The translations under genes were made by a program, and so were the position numbers. A stretch of DNA of 64,000 nucleotides from Rhizophagus irregularis (lineage: Eukaryota; Glomeromycota; Glomeromycetes; Glomerales; Glomeraceae), in assembly GCF_026210795.1 (NCBI RefSeq), contig NC_089437.1:4526001-4590000 (forward strand). Reading direction: 5' to 3'. The notes under the pieces were generated by a model. It was not told the DNA's origin. It made no database searches and was given only the letters and a program-made list of their open reading frames with translations. Below, one piece after another: positions 10,805 to 20,778 of this stretch; within the stretch, counting starts at the first letter, position 1; each line of letters opens with the position of its first letter.

Positions 10805-12032
10805 TCACTCCTCCTTTCCATCATAGTCTCCTTCCTCTTCCTTTACGTCCAACCCCTCCTCCTCCTTTCCCTCCTTTTCATCATAGTCTCCTTCCTCTTC
10901 CTCTACGTCCAGCCCCTCCTCCTCCTTTCCCTCCTTTCCATCATGACCTTTCCCTTTCATGTCATTATGAATTTCCTCTACCTCATTATCGTCCAGTTCC
11001 TTTTCCTTTCCCTCCTTTTCCTTTCCCTCCTTTTCTTCTCCCTCATCATCTTCGTTAATTAAATCATCAAATCCATTTATCAAGGTTCCATTTTTTTTAG
11101 AGACCAAATTTAGCTTTGACATACATTTTTTTTTTATCGAATAATTCCCATTGATTTCCACCACTTTTAACATTAGACTTTTTTTAATTATACTTGCCAA
11201 AGTATAGAACCCATTCTCATCAATACTACAATATTGAAACCCCAGATATTCAATATTTTTATTGGTACCCTTTAATAATGCCTCTAAAATATATATAACA
11301 CCTTTTTTACATATCAAACAATCATTAATTATTAGTTGTTTTAAATCCGGCCAGTTAGCCAAAGATCGACTAAGCATTTTCGATGTTTTTTTAGTGAAAA
11401 AATTATCTTCGAGATTAATAATTTGTAACTTCTTACACAAACTTAAAGACTCTATTATTCGACAAAGATCTGAGTTATAAAAGCTGTTTCAAGACAAAAT
11501 TACTTTTGTTAGTGTAATTTTATGTTTATGTAGAACCATAAAAAGCAGTTTGGAACACTGTTTTCCTAAAACATTTTCTTTTATTGAAAATGTTTCTAAA
11601 TAAGAAGTTTTCCTTCTCGAATTCAATAACGATTCTAATATAACTGTACCTCCTTCACCTAACCCGCGTCGTCGATTATCAAGTGCTTTAAATTAACATT
11701 ATTAGTTAAAAAAACTTTTAACGCCTTTGCACCGCTTTTTCCTAGTGCATTTTTACTAATTATCAGTTCTTCCAAATTTGTGCTTTCTTTAATTACTTCG
11801 CATATTTTTCTCAAAATTTCAAAGGTTTCTTGTTTGTTATTTTTAGTGAAGACACTCTCGAGGTTCAATTTCTAATTCAAATAAAAACTTTAGATTTATA
11901 TTTAAAATATATCTTAATTTGTATAATAAGGTTAACCTTGAACTTAGTAGTTTTAAGCGTTTCAATTAGTTTGTCAATTGTATTATTCGTAATTCTGTTC
12001 TCACTTAAGTCGATTTCTGGCAAGATATCCAT
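10805..12032 (-). pseudogene. RanGAP1-like leucine-rich repeat protein, broken
   Basis: Exon 1 (12,032-11,937) begins MDILPEIDLSENRI and is joined over a GT-AG intron to 11,871, where the frame reads LNLESVFTKNN. The repeat segments follow Ran GTPase-activating protein in order: 'IFT'-type segment, NLEELIISKNALG, a GLGEGG block, LEDNFF, WPDLKQLIINDCL, VVEINGN, then a Glu/Asp/Lys-rich tail as in Rna1/RanGAP1. RanGAP stimulates GTP hydrolysis by Ran in nuclear transport. There are two lesions: a one-base frameshift near 11,672 (after IIDDAG) and an in-frame TGA near 11,489. The downstream 10,805-11,440 is open for 211 codons. The tail carries two copies of a 20-residue acidic repeat (60-base period). 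The catalytic Arg region near the N-terminus is not identifiable. Presumably a functional copy exists elsewhere. Confidence 0.7.
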
Positions 12033-12289
12033 GTTTACGATATAAAATTGGATGTTGAAAAAAAAGGAAAAAAGAGAGTTAAAAGCATTTGCAGTTCATT
12101 AAGAAATTTCACACGATTCTCCATATTGCGGTTGAATACATAAAAAAGGAAAAAAAATCCTCGTTAATATGACCTAAAAAGAAATTTTACATGATTTACT
12201 ATGTCATCAATCTTTTCATCATTACACCAGTATTATGCCCATAGTTAAATTTTAATTTATTAATTGTTAAGTTATTTTCGGTTTCTTCT

Positions 12290-12415
12290 CTTAAGGAGAA
12301 TCATGCGACTTAAAACTAAGCGCATACATAGGATTGGTATCGTCCAAGACTCAGGTTTCTTCTTCTAGAAAATAAAATTTTCTTGAAGAGGATCCTGCGG
12401 CTTAAGACTGGGCGC
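12290..12415 (+). repeat. Direct duplication of a ~35-base segment
   Basis: aatcatgcgacttaaaact with aagcgcata recurs about 85 bases later as cctgcggcttaagactgggcgcata, both after a cttctctt/ttcttg-like lead. The rest of 12,033-13,000 shows nothing that I can assign to a gene; a 65-codon frame at 12,383 is not convincing. Confidence 0.35.
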
Positions 12416-13009
12416 ATATCGATACTTGTTCTATCTTATTTATACACATTGTTTTTGCTGATTTTTATTTCTGAAGACTCATACTTCACGTATATTAATC
12501 AATCTATTACTCTATTTTATGTCTTCCTTCTATATAGATACTTGAAAGAAAAAACCATTTGGAACGGCTCAGGTAATTAGGTGTAAATGTATTTATATTA
12601 AAAATATTATAACTAACGTTTTTTCATTTTTAGAATCAGAACATCTGGACTTTGGAATGGACTTTAGGTAAATATGAAAGAAAAACATATTTTTGGAATG
12701 ATGAACTTTCGGTAAGTTTCATCAATGTTTTTAAAATTTTTGTTTTACTGTTATCTTACCATTATTTCTCCTATTGTCAGGGACCTCTCGCTACACTAAA
12801 TTGAGATTGTCAAAGTGAAAACCTTCCCTTATTTGTTAAAATTGCCCTTATTTAAAATCAGCATAGTCAATTTTTTTACTTTATCTACGAATAATTAAAA
12901 TTATCATTATACCTCCTAAAATATTAGCTAATATATCGTACTGTCATTGCTAAAAGTAAAAATTACTTTTACTAATTTACTAATTGTTGTTATAATATGA
13001 CTTTAGTGA

Positions 13010-13291
13010 CAGTAATAATCAAAGCTTTGATGTTCCATTTCCTTCAGTGTTAGAAGATACATCTAAAAGGTAATTGATCGATTATTTATAATAAAAAATA
13101 TAACTTACATTTTCCTAATAATTACTTTAGCGATGATCAAATTCTTGATGATTATGATTATGGACCTTTTAAAATCATTGATAATTATGATAATGATAAT
13201 TCAGAGACAGAAAGTGGTACTTCTGAAGAGTATGATGGTTTTGAGGAATTTGAAATAACAGCAGAAAAAGAGAATAAAATATGGGACGGTA
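13010..13291 (+). pseudogene. Fragment of tnp2-type transposase N-terminal region
   Basis: Two exon-like pieces match the acidic N-terminal exons of the transposase at 20.8 kb: a segment ending VLEDTSKR directly before a GT (compare ILKDIPKR before GT at 21,087), and, after an AG near 13,130, an Asp/Glu/Ser-rich segment ending EEFEITAEKENK before GT (compare FEESEMTNIND). The continuation after 13,350 meets a stop at once, and the catalytic core is absent. A truncated relic. Confidence 0.55.
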
Positions 13292-13693
13292 TGTTTAATA
13301 TTATAAATTTAAAATTTTAAACTAGATCATTAATTAACATTTAATTTTTTAGATACATAAAAACGTATACATAAATAACATATCGGAGTTTTTTTCATGT
13401 AAAAATAGGCTAAGCCACAAATTGATTTATTTATTTATTTATTTATGATAGTAAACGATAGCAATTATAGCAAGTTTATTTAGCAAATGTTAGAATGCGC
13501 AAACAATAAAAGATTGCATATTATTTAGCCTTTTATTCATGTAAAATTACTAAATTACTTATAATGCTAATTTATAAATCTGGAGGTTGCAACGCTTTTC
13601 GAGTCCATTTTTTATCATTATAATATAAATTCATTCTAATTATAATGCAAAACTATTTGACTGCAAAAAAATTTTTTTTTCTCTGTTTACTAC

Positions 13694-15733
13694 CTACTCA
13701 TTACCAACCATCTCGTCAAAATTAACCCCTGAAATATCAAAATATTCCTTAATAATTTCAATTTTAATCCTCTTGTTTTCCCTATTTCTTTCTTGAGTTT
13801 TTAATTCTTCGTCATAACTAATCAGCTTGCCTGTACGGACCAAATTGATCCATATTTCAAAGTTAATTGCCGTCTTTACTCCACTCTTAAAAAAACATGC
13901 GCTTAATTCTTCGAAAGAATCTAAAAGTCGCCAATCAAAATTGGCTACTTCTAGTAACCTGTATATACGTGGTGCTCGCTGAAGCATCAATTCCAAATTC
14001 GGTAAAGAAATTAAGGGGTAAAATTGAGCAATTAATATTTTTGCTTGAGATTTTGTCGTCTCTGATTGTTTTCTGTTTAAGTTTATCTCACAAAAAGCCT
14101 GTAATTGTATGTATGACTTAAAAAACCCGACATGAAACCTTAGTTCCTTGCGTCTGGCCATTTCTTTATTTCCTTGCTCATTTGCTTCTCCCATTACGGA
14201 TAAAAATATATCCTCCGATAAATCTTTTGCAATCTTCTTGAATTCATCAGATAATTCAGTAAGTGATGAAGTCTTTTCTTGCACACGAATTGGTAAAATT
14301 TTAAAAGAACTGCAACTTTTTTGATTGTCATCAGAAATCAAATTAATACGTTGAGTACCACGAAAAGATTGAAAATCTTGTGTTGAATTAATCTTTTCCA
14401 AATGACTAATGAGGGCTTCTCTATACTCTTCTTTTTTACTGAAGATTGACCTATCACGTATAGGTGGATTATTTGGCAATTTACCAATATAACCTAGCAG
14501 CTTATGCAAATCTTCCGCCAATCTTATACTTGCCATATCCAATTCTTTGAATTTCTTTAATTCGATAATATTTGCCTCGAAGCTGATATCCGAGGCTTGA
14601 TTATAATCATAATGAGGAAAACTGGCATTAATTGTTATATCATCGGAGTTAACGTGATTTGGCTTTATCACTAATGTTCCTGTGGAATCCATAAATCGTA
14701 TATTATTATTAACCAAGTTCATTGTTACACTTTTAACTCCAGTATTTTTCAATTTGCTCAATGAATATAATAACGAATCTATTGTGGGACCTCTGATCTT
14801 ATTAATGGCCAATAATATTTTTTCGTCTAAAGAAAAATATATATATTATTTCAAATTCAAGTTTCAGAGTTTACTTTCTGTGAATTATACAATACCCGGT
14901 TTAGCCCTTTTACGCATCGAGGTATCTAATATAATTTAAAATAACAAAAAGTAAGTATCTCTTTTGTTAATCAACAAGGTAAGAAAAAAAATGCGAAAAT
15001 TTACCAATTTTCGTTCTTTTTTTATCATTTTTTTGGGTTGAACCTTATACATTACAATAAATAGAAAATAATAAACATAAATTTAAATATTACTGTTTGC
15101 TCTAAATTACTAAGATTATAAGATATAAATTGAAACTTACAAAAATCTTCGTTAGCATCATCAGTATTGGTATCCAATACTTTTACTTGATCATCTATAA
15201 AATATAAATAAGAAAAAAGGAATTTACTTTTTGTAAATAAAATTGTGTTAATTAATAACTATTTAATAAACTTTAATATTACTGTTATACCGTGTTCGCA
15301 CATATATTAAATATAAAATCATATTAATTTTAAAACTAACCTCGAATTACGATCCTGTTCTTCATTCCTATCATCATTGTCAAATTCATTATTTATATTT
15401 GGTTTTTTAGTGCCATTATTACTAAAAGTTTCAGAAACCCCAACCCCGACACTAGGAGAACCAAAAGAACCATCGTCACTTGTAACACTTGGAGAAATTA
15501 TTAGGACCAATGGTTCTTATTTATCTTTAAATATATTCAATTATGAAATATTGATTCAAAATTGAAGTAGATATTAATTGATTTATTAGAATTAGATACA
15601 AAATAAATAATTAACTTTGCAAACCTGTTGCAGGCTGTTCTGTTTCGGGTTGTTCTCCAGAATCAAAATTATAAGGTAAAATACTTTTTTGCAGCTGGAT
15701 AATTGGTATTTTTAATGATCTTAAAGAGTCCAT
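13694..15733 (-). CDS. Unknown multi-exon gene, probably lineage-specific
   Basis: The model starts at ATG 15,733 (MDSLRSLKIPIIQLQKSIL). Exons: 15,733-15,625; 15,515-15,341 (Ser/Gly/Asp-rich); 15,194-15,141; 15,125-region intron; 14,925-14,896 (30 bases); 14,826-13,694 (377 codons, TAA/TAG at the end). Donors and acceptors are GT-AG, and phases agree for exons 1-2 and for the last three. The join between 15,341 and 15,194 is out by one base, so a tiny exon was missed or the copy is damaged. The large last exon has DEKILLAINKI, then mixed helical and strand pattern, and a hydrophilic C-terminal helix. No signal peptide, membrane segment or known motif is seen. A broken relative lies inverted at 9.4-10.6 kb, so this is a multi-copy family. 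Function unknown. Confidence 0.55.
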
Positions 15734-15844
15734 ATTTTAAAATTGCGATAAAGGTGGTAGAAAGAATTCAGTATTTTTTTAAAAAAAGAAGAGAATTAGA
15801 GAAAGAAAAACCAAAAAATGAATTTTTAATTTTTTTTTTGATAA

Positions 15845-15962
15845 ATTTATTAATCGTAATATGTAATTCTATTTCATGGCTTTTTTGCTGTGACATATTA
15901 ATCGTAATATGTAATTCGATTTTTTTTTGTTTGGACATATTAATCGTAATATGTAATTCGAT
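15845..15962 (+). repeat. Three copies of ATTAATCGTAATATGTAATTC
   Basis: A ~55-base unit with core ttaatcgtaatatgtaattc is present three times in tandem. An apparent 103-codon plus-strand frame (15,703-16,014) is produced by this repeat (VICNSI repeated) and is not considered a gene. Confidence 0.65.
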
Positions 15963-16607
15963 ATTGAATTACATCTTTACATCTTTTAATGGAAGCGGTG
16001 TATTTATACTTTAATGGCAAAGTGGATTTGATGAACCAAAAATGGAAGTGCACGCGTAAGATTTAATTGTGTTATAATAATGATGTTCCACCACCTTAGC
16101 GTGACACATTAAACTCTGTGCAACATCCACATTTCTCCCATTCGGTATTTTTTTTCCGCAAATAAAAAATTTTCTCACTAAAAAAAAAATGACAATTTTG
16201 ATGGTAGCAGAATGTAACAGTTAGGATTGACAAAAAATTTTTTTTAAAAAATTTTTTTTTCTCGTGTGAAAATAATTATTAGATATATAATAAATAAATA
16301 AAAAAAAATAATAGGTGGGTTATTAAACTTGCGCAATGTGCAATGCGATCATAAATTGAATCATTACGTTAGACGTTTTCGTCTTACGAACCGGGAGACC
16401 TAAAAAAATCTTCAGGTAAAGAAAATTTATCATTCAGTTACACATTGATTTTTTTATTAAGATTTATTTGAAATATATATATATATATTTGCCGATTGAC
16501 TTTAATATCACAACAGGGTTCGTACAGTATAACATATAATGTATAACGTCAGGTTAGGTCTGCATCATTTTCGTTTACATTCATTTATATCTTTCTTTTT
16601 TTCATTC

Positions 16608-16669
16608 TGTCTTTTGGCTCTTTAGTCATTTTATTCGCTGTCTTTTGGCTCTTTAGTCATTTTATTCGC
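16608..16669 (+). repeat. Tandem duplication of a 31-base unit
   Basis: Two consecutive near-identical copies of gtcttttggctctttagtca plus ttttattcgc. The region 15,963-16,757 otherwise shows no gene; it contains the short (AT)n run near 16,475. Confidence 0.6.
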
Positions 16670-16757
16670 AATACCGTAATTTTATTGCACTTTGTATTGT
16701 CACTACTCTTTGCGCTAGATTTTATCCTTCATTCTTAAAACTAGTTTACCAAGCACG

Positions 16758-17393
16758 TCAATATTTACAACTTACAACAACGTTTCCCCTTTTCCCTCGT
16801 CCCTGTCCCCTTCTTTGTCTTCTTTCTTGGCCTTCTTCATCCCTTTCCTCCCCTTCTAAACGAGTAATCCTAATAAAATAAAAGTGAAAAATTATATTAA
16901 TTTAAGGAAACTTATTAGCAAAAAAGTTGATTACTTACTTCCTCTCTGCCTTCTTTAATTCATTATGTACCCGCAGCAATTCTCTCTGGTCATCTCTGTA
17001 AGCCCGATCCATACCATTCACTTGCTCTTGAAGTTCCTGCACCTTTTTTTCCAATTCCTTTATGTAATCTAATGGGGGAAAAAAAATTGGTTAACTTGAT
17101 CTATGCGCAGCTCGACCAAGCGGGTTTCTTCATCTTAGGTTGACACCGATACCGCTTAGACGTCCACAGATTCGTTTTAGAACAGACGTCCACAAGTCAC
17201 CTTTAGAACAATCCAAAGACGTCCACAGGATCATTTCAGGACAAACGTCCACAAGCCCTCTTTAGAACAATCTAAGCCCCCAGGATATCATAGAGAGGAA
17301 CCCACCTGCAACTACCTGACGAGCACTTCCTCTCTTGCTCTTAATGCGAGCAATTCGTTTTTCCTTCGAACGTTGAGAGCGGTGTCTGACCAT
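16758..17393 (-). CDS. Small basic/coiled-coil protein, bZIP-like outline
   Basis: Three exons join in phase to give 109 codons: 17,393-17,306 (donor GTGGGT), 17,068-16,939 (acceptor after ccccattag, donor GTAAGT) and 16,869-16,758 (TGA). Exon 1 is a basic peptide (MVRHRSQRSKEKRIARIKSK). Exon 2 contains YIKELEKKVQELQEQV followed by a further helix to LKKAERK, with leucine/valine heptads typical of a coiled coil. Exon 3 is Arg/Glu/Gly-rich (RRQRRGQGRGKRG). A basic stretch directly before a leucine heptad resembles a bZIP factor, but the Asn-x7-Arg signature is not present. It is more GC-rich than its surroundings and has a structural relative immediately upstream (18,526-18,025). Probably nuclear, nucleic-acid binding by inference only. 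Confidence 0.6.
17155..17285 (+). repeat. Four ACGTCCACA repeats inside intron 1
   Basis: gacgtccaca recurs four times at about 30-38 base spacing, alternating with (t)ttagaaca, within the first intron of the small coiled-coil gene. Tandem degenerate array of unknown role. Confidence 0.6.
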
Positions 17394-17399
17394 CGTGAA

Positions 17400-18024
17400 T
17401 CTATTATATAAATTAAAAGTTATTCCTATCATTAAAACTATCTCGGCAGGCTAAAACCTTCCAAGCAGACCACAGTTTTAGACGTTACGAAAACTTAAAA
17501 TAATTTTTACGTAATTGGATTGTATATATAGGAAAAAATGCGTGAGAAAATACATGTTTCAAAAAGAAGGATTTTAGCAAATACACGAGAACGATAAGAT
17601 CTGATGAATTTTTTGTGAAATGGGAAAAATGGGGACAAAGAAAAGTACAAAATTAATTACAAACAACGTGCTAGAAACTTTAATCGGAATAGTACAGTAT
17701 GCCGATCTGGTTGTTAACTGAAAGTAAAATTTACTTTTTGTCAGTATTCGTATTTTATTTTATAAATTATACAAATATTAAATAAATGAGCTATTAGTAA
17801 TTACGTAAAAGTAGCAGATCTTGTTTGACAAACTCCTTTTCTCATGAAAAAATGATTTTTTTTCTCACAAAACTTGTTTCGTATGGAAGATATATCATTT
17901 TTATTTCATATGGGAACATATCATTTTTTTCTCCCATCAAAAAAAAAAATTTTTCATGTAGTTCTTTGGGGAACAGAATAGTTGGGAGAACTGAATTATA
18001 ATAACATATAATTTATTAACAAAA
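17400..18024. other. Spacer between two small minus-strand genes
   Basis: AT-rich, with no protein-like frame on either strand. It should contain the promoter of the 17.4 kb gene and the 3' end of the 18.5 kb gene. No motif could be assigned. Confidence 0.4.
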
Positions 18025-18526
18025 TTATTCATTTTCTATACATTTGCAATTATTTTCTAATTTATTTTCTATTTCTATTATTTGGTTTAACTTTTGTTGA
18101 TATAATTCAACGGCAAATGTTTTTTGCCGTTTTAATTGTGTAATTTCTAAATAAATGTTAGTAATTGATATATATTATTTATACAATAATAATTTATAAT
18201 TACCTTTATCTTTATTTTCAATTGTTTCGTTTAAAGAGTTGACCTAAACCAATTTTTTAATTAGAAACCAGATAACAACCGAATACAATTATATACTCCA
18301 TCTTTTATTAAACCCTCCAAAAAAAAATAAAAAAATAAAAAAATAAAAAATAGAAGAAAAAAAATAAAAAAAGCTATCTAAAAGATCTGAAAAACTACGG
18401 GCGAACCTAGTAACCACTCTAGGCGGTTCTCAAGTGTTCACTCACCTTATCTCTTTTTCTTTTATTATTCGAAAAGGATTTATTTTTTCGTTCTTGTAAT
18501 TTATTTTGACGTCTTTTGTGAACCAT
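18025..18526 (-). CDS. Small basic/coiled-coil protein (80 aa)
   Basis: Three exons join exactly in phase: 18,526-18,446 (donor GTGAGT), 18,243-18,204 and 18,146-18,025 (TAA), total 81 codons. Exon 1 encodes a very basic peptide (MVHKRRQNKLQERKNKSF, then KRKRDK) that looks like a nuclear localisation or nucleic-acid-binding segment. Exons 2-3 encode a helix with repeated Leu/Ile/Val heptads (VNSLNETIENK, QLKRQ, LYQQKLNQIIEIENKL), ending with CKCIENE. The layout (basic exon 1, coiled-coil exons 2-3, three exons, same strand) matches the gene at 16.8-17.4 kb although sequence identity is low. It is too short for automatic ORF finding. The function is unknown; dimerisation through the helix is inferred. 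Confidence 0.6.
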
Positions 18527-18920
18527 CTTCATTTGTAAGTTATCATAATTGAAGGGAAAGGTATTTATAAGATTTAAGCGATTTTTTAGAACAAAAAAGA
18601 TTAAATGTGTAAAATTTCTTATCAAAGTAATTTATAGTGTGTAGATTATTTATTAATGATTAGAACAATTAAACATTGCGTAATGAGGCGTGGACAAATT
18701 ACGCGTTACACAATTCAAATTATTTATGCGGAGGTAATCTAAACGTCTTCAAATTTTTAATTTAATTCGAATGAAATGCCGAATACTGATATAGTGTATG
18801 AGAAGATGAATTAACCAATAGTTTATCATAACAAGATTTATTGAACTAATTAAGTCAAAACTATGTATGATTCGTTTTATACAAGAACGAAGAAATTGTC
18901 ATCTCCGAGATCAAGTTTAT

Positions 18921-19868
18921 TTATTTACTTGATTTTGCTTTTCTTCCTCTTTTTTTGGGGACATTATTTTGATTTTCTTTGTCATTTACACGTTGTTTCC
19001 GGACCCTTTTTGGAGGATCACTTTGAACTTTTTCATTAGTACGTGGTTCTGGAGGCCGGACCTGAACTTGTTCATCAGTACGTGGTTCTGGAGGCCGGAT
19101 CTGAACTTGTTCATCAGAAGGCCAACTGGAGGCCGGATCTGAACTTGTTCATCGGAAGGCTCAACTGGAGAAGGAGGATCTTGTTGTGCTTGAGGAGATG
19201 GTGGAGGACGGTCCTGTAATGCTGGAGAATTTTGTGGTGGAACTCTTAAATTATTTTCTAATTCATTTTTTTTTTTTTTCAGATAATAGCCTATTATAAA
19301 TAAAATGAAATAATTAATTTCTACTATAAACCAACTAGGTATAAATAAAGTTATTATTAACTTACGTTTATTTTGTATAGTACTAACAAGCATCTCCTTT
19401 ACAGCCCAATCGGCTGCGGTTATAGGGAAGACAGGAGCCTTTTTTTTAAACTATAATATAATAATTTTTAGTATACTTCAAAAAAAAAGAAATGACGAAA
19501 ATTAAAATTTAATATTTACAGAACGAACTATTTGTGCAGTTATTGTATGCTTTTGACTCCTATAATCAGTGGTAAAATCTACATTCTTTTCGTAGAGACA
19601 TTCTCGCATTATCTCCTATTACAAAAATTTACTATTAAAAAACAATTTTTATCTTTTATTAAAAATTAATAAATAGTTACCAAATAAGCAAGCCAGCGTT
19701 GCTTTTCATTTTTTAATCCTAACGCATCTTGTAAATTATATTTAGACGTAGGCTTATATATGGGCCTGAGCTATAATATAGTAATAAAGTAAGAATTTTT
19801 GATTATAGATTATTAAAAATATTTTTATATTTTTACTTTTATACCTCAGTTTCGGGTGTTTGTTCCAT
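18921..19868 (-). CDS. Unknown protein with AT-hook-like tail (possible transposon accessory gene)
   Basis: Five exons, phases consistent: 19,868-19,845 (MEQTPETE); 19,770-19,681 (LRPIYKPTSKYN...RWLAYL); 19,615-19,520 (EIMRECLYEKNVDF...); 19,450-19,366 (FPITAADWAVKEML); 19,290-18,921. The last exon is Pro-rich, carries about three copies of a 39-45 base unit (DEQVQ(I/V)RPPEPRT), and ends KKRGRKAKSSK, an AT-hook-like basic tail. The repeat register breaks near 19,117 through one missing base; in the uncorrected frame the protein ends at 18,986. This could be a sequencing error or a real lesion. The gene is divergent from the tnp2-type transposase whose ATG is 910 bases away. No enzyme motif is seen; a DNA-binding accessory role is inferred only from the tail and the position. 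Confidence 0.55.
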
Positions 19869-20454
19869 TTTTTTTAAATTTTTTTAAAAAAATGCGTAAA
19901 GAAATGAAGAATCACTAAAGATAGCATGTATTTATACTTTATACTTAAACGTGACGTGACTGACGCGTTGTTTATTTTTATTTTTTATTGATCGCGAAAT
20001 ACCATTTATAGTTGTTCGACACCATTTTCTGATTTTCTGTCCTGATGGTCTAACAAAGTGCCTCTCCAAAAACTGACTCATTACCCCTGTGAATAATATA
20101 TTACGACTCGTTTATGCATCAAAGCCCAGCTCGAGGACACTAAGGAGACCAGTATCAAACATGTCTAATAACCGATATAACTTTATTTTAGGTTCTGACT
20201 GATTGAGAGCCTTGCGAACAATTGGTGAGAGGGAGTTTATACCTTTAAATATAACTTTTGCATTTCACTGTAGTGTTGGTGTCGTAAAGAAAAAAATATC
20301 ATGAAAATTATATTATGAAATTATTAATGAAAGATTATTACAAGTATTAGGACTACATTCTTGTCAGTATTAACACGGTTAAATTAACTTCATTGATAAT
20401 AATACATAAAATATAATGATTCAATTTATCGGTCATCAGTACGAGCGTTGCTCA

Positions 20455-20620
20455 TAACACAATCTCTTAATACAATTAGTATGGCTTTATATGAACCGTT
20501 GCTCATAATAGGCTTTGAACAATTATTATGGCTTTTATATGAACCGTTCTTCATAATAGGCTTTGAACAATTAGTATGGCTTTGTGTGAACCATTGCTCA
20601 TAATACAATCAGTATAATTA
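20455..20620 (-). repeat. Tandem repeat, ~63-base unit, 2.7 copies
   Basis: The unit contains attagtatggctttatatga and accgttgctcataatagg. The copies encode an artificial repeated peptide on the minus strand. It lies between the divergent 19.9 kb gene and the transposase, so it sits in the presumed shared promoter region (19,869-20,778), where nothing else was recognised. Confidence 0.65.
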
Positions 20621-20778
20621 TTACGAATATTGTCATTATTATATCATCTCTAATAACGATACACAATCTTGTAACACAACCTCTAACTTTAATGCGTAAA
20701 TTTAATACAATCATGTAATACAAACTATGTGATTGTTTATAAAAATAGATCGTTACATAAATTCTATCACGTTTCAAA

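Noticed and set aside
10789-11058. Pro/His-rich plus-strand frame
   Set aside because: Exact antisense of the acidic repeat tail of the RanGAP-like gene.
15703-16014. 103-codon plus-strand frame
   Set aside because: Generated by a threefold tandem repeat (VICNSI) and antisense to the first exon of the 13.7-15.7 kb gene.
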